Shown piece by piece: positions 33,874 to 44,720 of a stretch of 64,000 nucleotides of DNA. The notes under the pieces are model-generated. The model was not told where the DNA came from, searched no databases, and worked only from the letters and a program-made list of their open reading frames with translations. The number at the start of each line of letters is the position of its first letter. The stretch's first letter is position 1. This DNA comes from JALYXI01 sp963716685 (lineage in GTDB: Bacteria > Acidobacteriota > Terriglobia > Bryobacterales > Bryobacteraceae), in assembly GCA_963716685.1 (NCBI GenBank), contig CAVQTR010000003.1, forward strand, positions 1,674,001 to 1,738,000, written 5' to 3'. Both the position numbers and the translations under genes were made by a program.

Positions 33874-36855
33874 ATGAGAAACCGAGATTCACAAATCGAT
33901 TTGTCTCAAATTCGCGAGCAGCTGAGCGGCGTGCGCGGCCAGGAATACTGGCGCAGCCTGGAACACGCAGCCGGATTGCCGGCTGTGCGCGAGATGATCG
34001 AGCGCGAGTTTCCTTCGGGTGCGAGCGAGTGGGCAAGCGGCGCGGACCGGCGCGGCTTCCTTCGGCTGATGGCCGCTTCTCTGGGCCTCGCGGGCTTAAC
34101 CGCCTGCACACGCCAGCCGACGGAAACCATCATGCCCTACGTGCAGCCGCCTGAAGAAGCGCTGCCCGGCATCCCGTTGTATTACGCCACAGCCGTTCCG
34201 CAGATGGACGGACTGCTGCAGGGCGTGGTCGTGGAGACGCACCTCGGCCGGCCGACAAAGGTGGAGGGCAATCCAGATCATCCCGCCAGTCTGGGCGCAA
34301 CCAGCGTGTATTCGCAGGCGGCGGTGCTCGATCTATATGATCCCGACCGCTCGCAGAATGTCGCCACCCGCGGCGAGATCAGCAGCTGGCCGCAGTTTCA
34401 GATCCAGCTGTCCCGCCTGCTCGAGCAGCAGCGCAAATCGGGAGGCGCGCGCCTGCGCTTCCTCAGCCGCACCTTGTTTTCGCCCACCATGATGGCGCAG
34501 CGTCAGGCAATCCTCAGCGCCTTTCCGGAGTCGCGCTGGGTGGAATCCGAACCCGCGGGCTCAGGCGCGGCGCGAACCGGTTCGGCAATGGCGTTTGGGC
34601 AGGCGGCGAACGTCTATCACCGTCTGGATCGCGCGAATGTGGTGCTGGCGCTCGACAGCGACTTTCTATCCAGTGGCTCAGTATCCACACGATATGCGCG
34701 GGACTTCATCGCCGGGCGGCGCATCCGCGATGGCAATCGCCGCATGAATCGACTCTACTCGGTGGAGCCCGCGCCTTCCATGACCGGAGGCCGCGCCGAC
34801 CATCGATTCATCTGGAAGGCCAAAGATATTCCCGCCTTTGCCGCACAGCTGGCCGCGGCAGTGGGCGTGACCGGCTACGCGCCAAATGCAAACGGTGCGA
34901 ATCCTTCATGGCTTGGCGCGCTGGCTAAGGATCTCACCTCCCACCGCGGCGCTTCCGCCGTGATCGCGGGTGACTGGCAGCCGCCGGAGGTCCACGCGCT
35001 GGTTCACCAGATCAACGCGGAGCTGGGGAATTTCGGACAGACCGTGATCGCGACGGACCCACTGGCTGCGGCTGCAACGGATTCATTCTCTTCCCTGGCT
35101 GAACTGGTGGGCGAAATGAATGCGGGCAAAGTGGAGCTTCTGATCATCCTCGGCGGCAACCCCATCTACGACGCTCCGGCTGACCTGGCCTTTGCCGCCG
35201 CTTTGAAGAAAGTTCAGTCGAGCGTGCATCTGGCGCAGTTCGACGATGAGACATCGCTGCTCTGCGACTGGCATATTCCGGAAGCGCATCCCTTTGAATA
35301 CTGGAGTGACGGCCGCGCCTTTGACGGCACGGCCAGCATTCTGCAGCCGTTGATCGCGCCGCTGTTTGGCGGCATTTCCCCACATGAATTTCTGGGCGCG
35401 TTTACTCCGGACACGGCCGGCAGCAGCTACTCCGTGGTTCGCAACCATTGGAAATCACAACATGCCGGCAACGACTACGATGACTGGTGGGCACAGTCCG
35501 TTCACGACGGAGTGATCGCGGGTTCTGCGTTCCCGGCGAAAACTCTGACGCCGAAGCCGGGTCCGATTCAGCTGAGTGCGGCTTCGCCTGCTTCCAGCCA
35601 CCCGAATCAGCTCGACGTGGTGTTCCGTCCCGATCCCTACATCGGGGATGGCCGGAGCGCCAACAATGGATGGCTCCAGGAACTGCCCCGGCCATTTACT
35701 AAGCTCACCTGGGACAACGCGGTCCTGCTGTCCCCGGCCACGGCGGAGAAACTGAAAGTCTCCGGGCAGCAGCTCGTGGAACTCCGGCACAACGGCCGGT
35801 CGGTGCGTGGCTCGGTCTATCTCAATCCGGGACAGGCGGAGGACAGCGTCCTGCTGCACCTGGGTTTCGGACACGAGCGACTGGGCCGCGCCGCGAACGG
35901 CGCCGGTTTTAATGCCTATAGCCTGCGCCGCTCCACTGCGCCGTGGGCCGATTCCGGCCTGACCGTACAGCACACGCTGAGCAGTTATCCGCTGGCCTCC
36001 ACGCAGATGCACCACACCATGGAAGGCCGCCCGGTTGTCCTCACCGCCACGCTGCCGGAATTTGAAGCCAATCCCAGGTTCGCGCGCCAGGCGACCGAGA
36101 AGGAAGATCCGCTAACGCTCTACAAGCCCTACGACTATACCGGCTACGCATGGGGCATGGCCATCGACCAGACCGCATGTGTGAATTGCAGCGCGTGCGT
36201 GGTCGCCTGCCAGGCCGAAAACAACATCGCCGTTGTGGGTAAGCAGCAGGTGCTGGCGCGCCGCGCGATGCACTGGATACGTGTCGACAACTACTACAAG
36301 GGCGATCTCGAAAACCCCTCCATGCACGCGCAGCCTCTGCCCTGCATGCACTGCGAAGACGCGCCCTGCGAGCTGGTGTGCCCCGTGCAGGCTACCAATC
36401 ACAGTTCGGAAGGCATTAACGACATGATTTACAACCGCTGTGTCGGCACCCGTTACTGCTCCAACAACTGTCCTTACAAGGTTCGGCGCTTCAACTTCTT
36501 TCTCTATTCGGACTGGAACACCGAATCTCTCAAGATGCAGAAGAACCCCGATGTCACGGTCCGCAGCCGCGGCGTGATGGAGAAATGCACGTACTGCATT
36601 CAGCGCATCCGCGAAGCTCATATCACCGCCGATAAGGAAAGCCGCTCCATCCGCGACGGCGAAATTCAGACTGCCTGCCAGCAGGCATGCCCGACCGAGG
36701 CGATCATCTTCGGCAACATCAACGACCGGGAAAGCAAGGTGGCGAAGCTGAAACGCGAGCCCACCAACTATTCCCTGCTGGCCGACCTCAACACGCGGCC
36801 GCGCACCACGTATCTGGCCGATATTCGAAATCCCAATCCGGAGATTCACGGCTGA
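33874..36855 (+). CDS. actB: Alternative complex III iron-sulfur/molybdopterin-like subunit ActB
   Basis: 993 residues. D-R-R-G-F-L-R-L-M at 58-66 followed by a hydrophobic stretch is a twin-arginine signal, so the subunit is exported folded. A molybdopterin-oxidoreductase-like part covers roughly 100-720, degenerate as in other ActB proteins. A NrfC/PsrB-like ferredoxin domain follows with cysteine clusters starting near residues 769 (CVNCSAC), 824 (CMHCEDAPC), 856 (CVGTRYC), 906 (CTYC) and 935 (CQQAC), enough for three [4Fe-4S] and one [3Fe-4S] or four cubane clusters. It relays electrons from the quinol site in ActC towards the haem subunits. The stop TGA overlaps the actC ATG by one base (TGATG). 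Confidence 0.94.
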   Translation: MRNRDSQIDLSQIREQLSGVRGQEYWRSLEHAAGLPAVREMIEREFPSGASEWASGADRRGFLRLMAASLGLAGLTACTRQPTETIMPYVQPPEEALPGIPLYYATAVPQMDGLLQGVVVETHLGRPTKVEGNPDHPASLGATSVYSQAAVLDLYDPDRSQNVATRGEISSWPQFQIQLSRLLEQQRKSGGARLRFLSRTLFSPTMMAQRQAILSAFPESRWVESEPAGSGAARTGSAMAFGQAANVYHRLDRANVVLALDSDFLSSGSVSTRYARDFIAGRRIRDGNRRMNRLYSVEPAPSMTGGRADHRFIWKAKDIPAFAAQLAAAVGVTGYAPNANGANPSWLGALAKDLTSHRGASAVIAGDWQPPEVHALVHQINAELGNFGQTVIATDPLAAAATDSFSSLAELVGEMNAGKVELLIILGGNPIYDAPADLAFAAALKKVQSSVHLAQFDDETSLLCDWHIPEAHPFEYWSDGRAFDGTASILQPLIAPLFGGISPHEFLGAFTPDTAGSSYSVVRNHWKSQHAGNDYDDWWAQSVHDGVIAGSAFPAKTLTPKPGPIQLSAASPASSHPNQLDVVFRPDPYIGDGRSANNGWLQELPRPFTKLTWDNAVLLSPATAEKLKVSGQQLVELRHNGRSVRGSVYLNPGQAEDSVLLHLGFGHERLGRAANGAGFNAYSLRRSTAPWADSGLTVQHTLSSYPLASTQMHHTMEGRPVVLTATLPEFEANPRFARQATEKEDPLTLYKPYDYTGYAWGMAIDQTACVNCSACVVACQAENNIAVVGKQQVLARRAMHWIRVDNYYKGDLENPSMHAQPLPCMHCEDAPCELVCPVQATNHSSEGINDMIYNRCVGTRYCSNNCPYKVRRFNFFLYSDWNTESLKMQKNPDVTVRSRGVMEKCTYCIQRIREAHITADKESRSIRDGEIQTACQQACPTEAIIFGNINDRESKVAKLKREPTNYSLLADLNTRPRTTYLADIRNPNPEIHG

Positions 36856-38240
36856 TGGAACAGGGTCCCAACCCGAACGTAGCGACCACGGACCAGCTGC
36901 CGGTCATCGAGCCCGGCTATACGTACGCCAGTGTCACGGACAAGATCGCGTCCATTGTTCTCACGCGAAAAACGCCGCTGGTCTGGTTCCTGGGTTTCTC
37001 CGTAGCCACGCTGCTGCTGGGCCTGTTCCTCCTCTCCGTCACTTATCTCTTCTACAAGGGCGTTGGAATCTGGGGTATTAACATTCCCAACGCCTGGGGA
37101 TACGCCATCACCAACTTCGTCTGGTGGGTGGGAATCGGCCACGCAGGCACGCTCATCTCGGCGATTCTGCTGCTGCTGAACCAGAAATGGCGCAACTCCA
37201 TCAACCGGTTCGCCGAAGCCATGACGCTGTTTGCCGTCGCATGCGCCGGCATGTTTCCTCTGCTGCACCTGGGCCGCGCCTGGATTTTCTACTGGCTCTT
37301 CCCCTATCCGAATGCGATGGGAATTCAGCCCCAGTTCCGCAGCCCGCTGGTCTGGGACGTGTTCGCGGTTTCCACTTACGCCATCGTTTCCCTGCTGTTC
37401 TGGTACATCGGCCTCGTGCCCGATCTGGGCACGCTGCGGGACCGCTCCCGCTCGAAGATCGCATACGCCTTTTACGGAATCCTCTCGCTCGGGTGGCGCG
37501 GCGCCTCGAAGCATTGGCAGGCGCACGAAACGGTCATGCTGCTGCTGGCGGGCCTGGCGACACCGCTGGTGCTTTCGGTCCACACTGTCGTCAGCTTCGA
37601 TTTCACCATCGCCATTCTCCCGGGCTGGCACTCCACCATCTTTCCTCCCTACTTTGTCGCCGGGGCGATTTATTCCGGCTTCGCCATGGTGTTGATCCTC
37701 GCCATTCCCCTGCGAAAAATCTACGGGCTCGAGGGCTTCATCACCCAGCAGCACTTGCAAAATGCCGCCAAGCTGATGCTGGCCACCGGCCTGATTCTGG
37801 CCTACACCTACGCGTGGGAGCCATTCACCGCCTGGTATAGCGGCGACGTTTACGAAATGGCCGTGGTCGCGAACCGCGCGCGCGGTCCGGAATCGTGGAG
37901 CTTCTGGACGGTCATCGTCTGCAACGTTGTCATCCCTCAGGCGCTTTGGTTTAAGCGTGTCCGCAGCAACACCGTGCTGCTGTTTCTGGAAGCCTGCGTG
38001 ATTCTCTACGGCATGTGGCTGGAGCGGTTCATGCTGATCATCACCAGCCTGCACCGTGATTTTCTGCCGTCTTCCTGGGCCAACTTCATTGCGACCTTCT
38101 GGGATAACGCGACTCTGTTCGGATCAATCGGCCTGTTCTTCTTCCTCTTTCTTCTGTTCATCCGCTTCATGCCGATGATTTCGATATCGGAGCTGCGTGA
38201 GCTGCTGCCGAGCGCGCGCCCGCTGGAGCATAAAAAGTGA
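36855..38240 (+). CDS. actC: Alternative complex III membrane subunit ActC (NrfD/PsrC-like)
   Basis: 461 residues from the ATG at 36855; sequence further upstream in frame is only the actB gene read in another frame. Ten membrane helices in the NrfD/PsrC fold. TNFVWWVGIGHAGTLISAIL near 88-107 is the conserved helix of ActC next to the quinol site, and the WQAHETVMLLLAGLATPLVLSVH region near 222-245 carries the second conserved histidines. ActC binds menaquinol or ubiquinol and docks ActB. The stop overlaps the GTG of actD (GTGA, 38237-38240). Confidence 0.93.
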   Translation: MEQGPNPNVATTDQLPVIEPGYTYASVTDKIASIVLTRKTPLVWFLGFSVATLLLGLFLLSVTYLFYKGVGIWGINIPNAWGYAITNFVWWVGIGHAGTLISAILLLLNQKWRNSINRFAEAMTLFAVACAGMFPLLHLGRAWIFYWLFPYPNAMGIQPQFRSPLVWDVFAVSTYAIVSLLFWYIGLVPDLGTLRDRSRSKIAYAFYGILSLGWRGASKHWQAHETVMLLLAGLATPLVLSVHTVVSFDFTIAILPGWHSTIFPPYFVAGAIYSGFAMVLILAIPLRKIYGLEGFITQQHLQNAAKLMLATGLILAYTYAWEPFTAWYSGDVYEMAVVANRARGPESWSFWTVIVCNVVIPQALWFKRVRSNTVLLFLEACVILYGMWLERFMLIITSLHRDFLPSSWANFIATFWDNATLFGSIGLFFFLFLLFIRFMPMISISELRELLPSARPLEHKK

Positions 38241-38785
38241 GCCGCCCGAAGCCGCGCCCGCCCATCTACGGCCTGCTGGCCGAGTTCGAGAAGCCGGAAA
38301 GCCTGGTGGAAGCCATTCGCCGCACGCGCGAACGCGGCTTCCGCCGCATGGAGGCGTATACGCCGTTTTCCATCGAGGCAGTGGACGAAGCCATGGAGAA
38401 TCCGCGGAACAAAATGCCGCTGATCGTGCTTTGCGGCGGCATCTTCGGCTTCTGCGCCGCGTGGCTGCTCCAATACTACATCGCGGTGATCGATTACCCC
38501 GTCAATGTTGGCGGTCGTCCCTTGAACAGCTGGCCTTCGTTCATCGTGATCATGTTCGAGATGACAATTCTCTGCGCCGCGCTGTCCGCGTTCTTCGGCC
38601 TTTGGATCACCTGCGGCCTTCCGCGTCCGCACCATCCTTTATTCAACGCGGCGCAATTCCAGTTCGCCAGCCGCGACCGGTTCTTCCTTTGCATCGAATC
38701 GAACGACCCGCTGTTCAATACTGGCGCGACGCGCGACTTCCTCTACCGGCTTGATCCCGTCACCGTGTCGGAGGTGGAATGGTGA
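38237..38785 (+). CDS. actD: Alternative complex III subunit ActD (DUF3341)
   Basis: 182 residues starting with GTG. I-Y-G-L-L-A-E-F at 10-17, then LVEAIRRTRERGFRRMEAYTPF and a pair of membrane helices (about 62-82 and 97-122) are the DUF3341 layout. The C-terminus ends GATRDFLYRLDPVTVSEV, where the family has its conserved 'F.....' tail. ActD is a structural subunit without cofactors that packs against ActC/ActF. It overlaps actC by 4 bp and actE by 7 bp. Confidence 0.92.
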   Translation: MSRPKPRPPIYGLLAEFEKPESLVEAIRRTRERGFRRMEAYTPFSIEAVDEAMENPRNKMPLIVLCGGIFGFCAAWLLQYYIAVIDYPVNVGGRPLNSWPSFIVIMFEMTILCAALSAFFGLWITCGLPRPHHPLFNAAQFQFASRDRFFLCIESNDPLFNTGATRDFLYRLDPVTVSEVEW

Positions 38786-39372
38786 TTCGCTGGCGCGCTT
38801 TGCTGGTCGCCGCTGCCGCTGTTTCCCTCTCGGCGTGCCGGCGCGACATGCAGGATCAGCCGCGCTTCAAGCCTCTTCAGCGCAGCAGTTTTTTCCCGGA
38901 CGGCCGCAGCGCGCGTCCGCTGATCGAGGGAACCATCGCGCGCGGACATCTGCAGCTGAACACGGCATTCTTCCGCGGCCAGGTGAATGGCCAGTTCGTA
39001 TCGACGCCGCCGCTGACTGTGGACGCAGCCCTGCTGGCGCGGGGCCGCGACCGCTTTGACATCTACTGCAGCCCCTGCCACGGCCGCGCCGGCGATGGCC
39101 GTGGAATGGTTGCGCTGCGCGGGTTCCGCTATCCGCCTTCCTTTCACAGCGACCGTTTGCGCGGCGTGCCCGATGGCTACATTTACGCCGTGATCGCGAA
39201 TGGCTATGGCGCGATGTCGAACTACGCGTACCAGCTGGAACCGCGCGACCGCTGGGCGGTTACCGAATACGTGCGCGTGCTCCAGTTCAGCCGGAATGCG
39301 CAGGCCGCGGACCTGGACGCGAGCGACCGCGATGCTTTGGACCGAACCGCTGCTCCGGGAGGCGCGCGCTGA
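38779..39372 (+). CDS. actE: Alternative complex III monohaem cytochrome c lipoprotein ActE
   Basis: 197 residues. A lipoprotein signal ends in a lipobox, S-L-S-A-C, with C20 as the acylated cysteine. One haem site, C97-x-x-C100-H101 (CSPCHGRAGDG), and a candidate axial methionine in Y-G-A-M-S-N-Y near residue 145 define a class I cytochrome c. ActE receives electrons from the ActB/ActA side and passes them to the oxidase. The stop TGA overlaps the actF ATG (TGATG at 39370-39374). Confidence 0.92.
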   Translation: MVIRWRALLVAAAAVSLSACRRDMQDQPRFKPLQRSSFFPDGRSARPLIEGTIARGHLQLNTAFFRGQVNGQFVSTPPLTVDAALLARGRDRFDIYCSPCHGRAGDGRGMVALRGFRYPPSFHSDRLRGVPDGYIYAVIANGYGAMSNYAYQLEPRDRWAVTEYVRVLQFSRNAQAADLDASDRDALDRTAAPGGAR

Positions 39373-40562
39373 TGCCCGAAACCTCCTTCCTGCTTCCCGC
39401 TTCGGTACGCGACGAGTTCAGCCGTGCCGGGAAACTGGCGCTGGCAGCCGGACTGATTGCGGCGGCCATCGGCATTGCCTCGGGCTTCTTCGGCTGGCTG
39501 GATTTCTTCCAGGCTTACCTGGCGTCATGGCTTCTCTGGCTCGGCGTTGCTCTCGGCAGCCTGGTGTTGGTCGCGCTCCAGTACCTCACCGGCGGCGCAT
39601 GGGGCATCCTGATCCGGCGTCCGGCGGAAGCGGCAGCGCGGACCCTGCCACTGATGGCGCTGCTGTTCATTCCGGTCGCGATTGGAATCCCGGTGCTTTA
39701 TCACTGGTCGCATCCGGCTCTGGTCGCGCGCGACGATATTATGCGCCATCGCCAGGGCTGGATGAATCCCACCGCTTTTCTGATTCGCGCAGTGTGTTAC
39801 TTCGCGATCTGGATCGGCGTGGGCACGCTGCTGGAGCGCTGGTCCGTCCGGCAGGATGAAACCGGCGATCCAAAGCTCGACATCTTCGCGCAACGTCTCA
39901 GTGCGCCCGCGCTGATCGCGTACGCCGCGACCATGAGCTTTGCAGCGGTCGACTGGATCGTCTCGCTTTCGGATCACTGGTACTCGACCATGATCGGCTT
40001 CCTGCTGATCGTGGAGCAGGGTCTGAGTTCGTTGTCAGTGCTGATCATCGTGATGGCTGTTCTTTCGGTCCGCGAGCCGATCCGTGAGTTCTTTACGCGG
40101 CGGGATCTGCAGGATCTCGGCAAGCTGCTGCTAATGTTCGTCATGCTGTGGGGCTATTTCGCCTTCAGCCAGTTCCTGATTATCTGGTCGGGGAACGTGC
40201 GCCAGGAAATTACCTGGTATTACCCGCGCATGGCAACCACGTGGGGCTGGGTTGGGCTGGCTCTCATCCTGTTGCAGTTCCTGCTGCCCTTCCTGTTGCT
40301 GCTGTCGCGCAACCTGAAGCGCAGCCGCCGCCCTATGGTGTTGATCAGCTTGCTGATTCTCTTCATGCGCTACGTGGACCTTTACTGGAGCATCAGGCCC
40401 GAGGTTTTCCGCGCCGGCATACGGCTCACCATTCCGGATGTGGTGCTGCCGGTTGCCGTGGGCGGTGTCTGGCTCGCGGCTTACTTACACTATCTGCGCC
40501 GCTATCCCGTCATTCCGTCGCATGCGCCGCACCTGGAAGGAGCGCTCACGCATGGCCGTTGA
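39372..40562 (+). CDS. actF: Alternative complex III membrane subunit ActF
   Basis: 396 residues with ten membrane helices in an NrfD-like arrangement. LGSLVLVALQYLTGGAWG near 61-78, MSFAAVDWIVSLSDHWYSTMIG near 190-210 and the FSQFLIIWSGN segment near 264-275 are well conserved in ActF proteins. It lacks cofactor motifs and stabilises the complex, with a possible proton path. It overlaps actE by one base and the following small membrane protein gene by 11 bp. Confidence 0.93.
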   Translation: MPETSFLLPASVRDEFSRAGKLALAAGLIAAAIGIASGFFGWLDFFQAYLASWLLWLGVALGSLVLVALQYLTGGAWGILIRRPAEAAARTLPLMALLFIPVAIGIPVLYHWSHPALVARDDIMRHRQGWMNPTAFLIRAVCYFAIWIGVGTLLERWSVRQDETGDPKLDIFAQRLSAPALIAYAATMSFAAVDWIVSLSDHWYSTMIGFLLIVEQGLSSLSVLIIVMAVLSVREPIREFFTRRDLQDLGKLLLMFVMLWGYFAFSQFLIIWSGNVRQEITWYYPRMATTWGWVGLALILLQFLLPFLLLLSRNLKRSRRPMVLISLLILFMRYVDLYWSIRPEVFRAGIRLTIPDVVLPVAVGGVWLAAYLHYLRRYPVIPSHAPHLEGALTHGR

Positions 40563-41043
40563 AGCCAGGCCCGCCGATCCGGACGAGGGAGCAGTGAGTC
40601 CCAATGTTGCGTACGAGCATTCCGACGTCAACCTGCCGAGAATGGCGCTGCTGGCGGCCAGCGTTCTGGTGACCGCTCTGGTCGCCATCCTACTGGTCGC
40701 TCCGCCGTTCTTCGGGCTGAAGGAACATCGCGCAGAAGTGAGTCCGCGGCGCTCGCCTGAAGCGCCGGCCGGACTGCGCGAACCGCCGCAGCCTCGGCTG
40801 CAGGCCGCGCCCGAAGATGATTACCAAAGCTACACCGCGACCTATGACCGGGTTCTCGGCAGCTATTCCTGGGTAGACCGAGCCAAAGGGATCGCGGCGA
40901 TTCCACTGGATCGCGCGATGCAGATTGCGTCCCGGCGCGGCATCCCGCGCTGGCCCGTGAATCCTTCCATCCAGCTGCCACAGCCCCATCAGGGAACCCG
41001 CCTGACCGGACTCGGGGGAAAGGACGTCGAGCCGACGCGCTAA
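40552..41043 (+). CDS. Small single-helix membrane protein of the act/cta operon
   Basis: 163 residues from the ATG at 40552, inside the end of actF; the longer upstream frame is a shadow of actF. One membrane helix spans about 31-53 (ALLAASVLVTALVAILLV). After a proline/arginine-rich linker, YDRVLGSYSWVDRAKGIAAIP at about 97-117 and LDRAMQIASRRGIP are a motif I associate with uncharacterised proteins between actF and coxB in acidobacteria and relatives. There are no cysteines or haem motifs. It may bridge the complex III and oxidase parts or help their assembly. This is a guess from position only. Confidence 0.8.
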   Translation: MAVEARPADPDEGAVSPNVAYEHSDVNLPRMALLAASVLVTALVAILLVAPPFFGLKEHRAEVSPRRSPEAPAGLREPPQPRLQAAPEDDYQSYTATYDRVLGSYSWVDRAKGIAAIPLDRAMQIASRRGIPRWPVNPSIQLPQPHQGTRLTGLGGKDVEPTR

Positions 41044-41056
41044 CGAAAAAGCGACC

Positions 41057-42106
41057 ATGTCTTCCCGATTCGCATTTCTTCCGGAACAGGCTTCCAACAT
41101 CGCGGGTGAGGTGGATCACCTCTTCCTGTTCATCTTCGTGATCACGGGCTTCTTCGCCCTGCTGGTCGCGGGCCTGGTGATCTTTTTCGGCATTCGGTAC
41201 CGCCGAACCGCGAGCAATCCCAAAGCATCGAGCCATCGCGGTTACGATATCCCGCTCGAAATCGCCTGGACGGTGATCCCGACCGGGCTCGCGCTTCTGA
41301 TGTTTGTCTGGGGAGCGAAAGTCTATATGGACCAGGCGCGGCCGCCGGATGACGCGCTGCAGGTTTACGTCACCGCCAAGCAATGGATGTGGAAGACACA
41401 ACACCTGGGCGGCCAGCGCGAGATCAACGAGCTCCATATTCCGGTGGGCGTTCCGGTGCGCCTCACCATGACCTCGCAGGACGTGATTCACAGCTTCTAC
41501 ATCCCCGCGTTTCGCACCAAGCAGGATGTGCTGCCGGGTCGTTACACCACGGAGTGGTTCACCGCCACCAAGGCCGGGAAATATCATCTGTTCTGCGCGG
41601 AGTTCTGTGGCGCCAAACACTCCGGCATGATCGGCTACATCTACGCCATGCCGCGCCGCGATTATGAGGCCTGGCTCACGGAGGGTGCGGCCGAAGGCTC
41701 GCTCGCGTCATATGGCGAAAAACTGTTTCACCAGTACGGCTGCGCGAACTGCCATCACTTCGATAAGCAGGGCCGCGCGCCCGCTCTGACCAATCTGTAT
41801 GGGCAGTCCGTGGAAATCCAGGGCGGCGGAACGGTTCGCGCGGACGACGCCTATCTCCGCGAATCCATTCTGAATCCCGGCGCGCAGATTGTTTACGGCT
41901 ATCAGAACATCATGCCCGTCTTCTCGGGTCTGCTGAACGAAGAACAGGTGATTCAACTGATTCAATACATCAAGGCCATTGGCCCGGAAAGCGGGACAGC
42001 GGAGCCATCTTCGTCCGGGTCTATGCCGAAGGGCGCGGGAGCGGATCCCGCCATCGGGCAGCCCGGCGCCACCGGCAACGCGACTTCTCCCGTGAGGAAC
42101 CGATAA
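41057..42106 (+). CDS. ctaC: Cytochrome c oxidase subunit II with fused cytochrome c (caa3 type)
   Basis: 349 residues. Two N-terminal helices (about 22-45 and 68-90) precede the cupredoxin domain, whose CuA ligands are H145, C180, E182, C184, H188 and M191 (CAEFCGAKHSGM). A cytochrome c domain is fused after it, with haem at C229-x-x-C232-H233 (CANCHH) and a likely axial Met near 'IMPVF'. This is the caa3 design, which takes electrons directly from a membrane cytochrome such as ActE. The last 40 residues are Gly/Ser/Pro-rich and disordered. The gene follows the small membrane protein by 13 bp and leads into ctaD. Confidence 0.94.
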   Translation: MSSRFAFLPEQASNIAGEVDHLFLFIFVITGFFALLVAGLVIFFGIRYRRTASNPKASSHRGYDIPLEIAWTVIPTGLALLMFVWGAKVYMDQARPPDDALQVYVTAKQWMWKTQHLGGQREINELHIPVGVPVRLTMTSQDVIHSFYIPAFRTKQDVLPGRYTTEWFTATKAGKYHLFCAEFCGAKHSGMIGYIYAMPRRDYEAWLTEGAAEGSLASYGEKLFHQYGCANCHHFDKQGRAPALTNLYGQSVEIQGGGTVRADDAYLRESILNPGAQIVYGYQNIMPVFSGLLNEEQVIQLIQYIKAIGPESGTAEPSSSGSMPKGAGADPAIGQPGATGNATSPVRNR

Positions 42107-42116
42107 GGAAAACGCG

Positions 42117-43755
<1,639 letters not shown>

Positions 43756-43763
<8 letters not shown>

Positions 43764-44400
43764 AACCGCGGCGCTGCGGGAACAGTATTCCACCGAGCTG
43801 CAGCAGCGGGAGACCGCTGAAGCGGGGATGTGGCTGTTTCTCGCCACCGAAGTTCTCTTCTTCGGCGGGCTGTGGATGGGGTACATCGTGTACCGCATGT
43901 GGTATCCGCAGGCCTTCACCGCGGGCGCGCGGCACATGGAGATGACCATCGGCGCGGTGAACACTGCCATACTCCTGACCAGCAGTTTGATGATGGCTCT
44001 GGCGGTACAAAGCGCCCAGCTCGGGCGCATCCGCCGCCTGATGTGGTATATCGGGGCAACTATGTTCTTTGGCGCGGTCTTCCTCACGTTGAAGTTCACC
44101 GAATATTACCTGCACTGGAAGGAACACAAAGTTCCCGGCAGCCATTTTCAAACCGACTTTCCGATTCCCGGTCACGAACAGATTTACTGGTTCCTCTATT
44201 TCGTGATGACGGGACTGCATGCGGTCCACATGCTGGTGGGCATGTGCCTGCTGTTGTGGCTTCTGGTGGCAGCGGCGCGCGCGCGCTTCAGCGCTCACTG
44301 GCACACGCCTGTCGAGGTGATCGGGCTCTACTGGCATTTCGTCGACATCGTCTGGCTTTTCCTGTTTGCGCTGCTCTACCTGATTGGACTTCACCGATGA
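43756..44400 (+). CDS. ctaE: Cytochrome c oxidase subunit III
   Basis: 214 residues from the TTG at 43756, chosen because GGAGG (43745-43749) stands 6 bp before it; a GTG at 43726 without such a site would add ten residues. Seven... rather five clear helices follow a short N-terminal tail: GMWLFLATEVLFFGGLWMGYIVYR is the typical first pair, with the conserved glutamate E in 'ATEVLFF', and YWHFVDIVWLFLF near the end is the conserved last helix. Subunit III stabilises the oxygen and proton uptake paths of subunit I. It overlaps ctaD by 8 bp and ctaF by 4 bp (ATGA). Confidence 0.9.
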
Positions 44401-44705
44401 AGAACGAACAGGCTGAAGTGACCTCTACGCTGACGTACTTCGGCGTCTATCTGGCGCTGCTGGGGCTCACGCTTGCGACCACGCTCATCGCTTTCGTGGA
44501 TCTGGGCGTCTGGAGCATGGCAATCGCGATCGCGATAGCGGGCATGAAGGCGATGCTGGTGATTCTGTTCTTCATGGATGTGCGGAAGAGTCACCGGCTG
44601 AATCCGGCGTTTTTCGTGTTTGGACTGGTGTGGCTGATGATCCTGATTACGCTGACGCTGAGTGACTACGTGACCCGCGGCTGGATTCCGTTCCCGGGCA
44701 GGTGA
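44397..44705 (+). CDS. ctaF: Cytochrome c oxidase subunit IV (prokaryotic type)
   Basis: 102 residues; ATG at 44397 overlaps the ctaE stop. Three helices: YFGVYLALLGLTLATTLIAF, AIAIAIAGMKAMLVILFFMDV and FVFGLVWLMILITLTL. K-A-M-L-V-I-L-F-F-M-D-V with a following KSH is the strongly conserved core of the bacterial subunit IV family (compare caa3 and bo3 small subunits). It helps assembly of subunit I. It is the last gene of the act-cta operon, and the ECF sigma gene begins 15 bp later. Confidence 0.9.
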   Translation: MKNEQAEVTSTLTYFGVYLALLGLTLATTLIAFVDLGVWSMAIAIAIAGMKAMLVILFFMDVRKSHRLNPAFFVFGLVWLMILITLTLSDYVTRGWIPFPGR

Positions 44706-44720
44706 GAAGATTGCGGGGAG

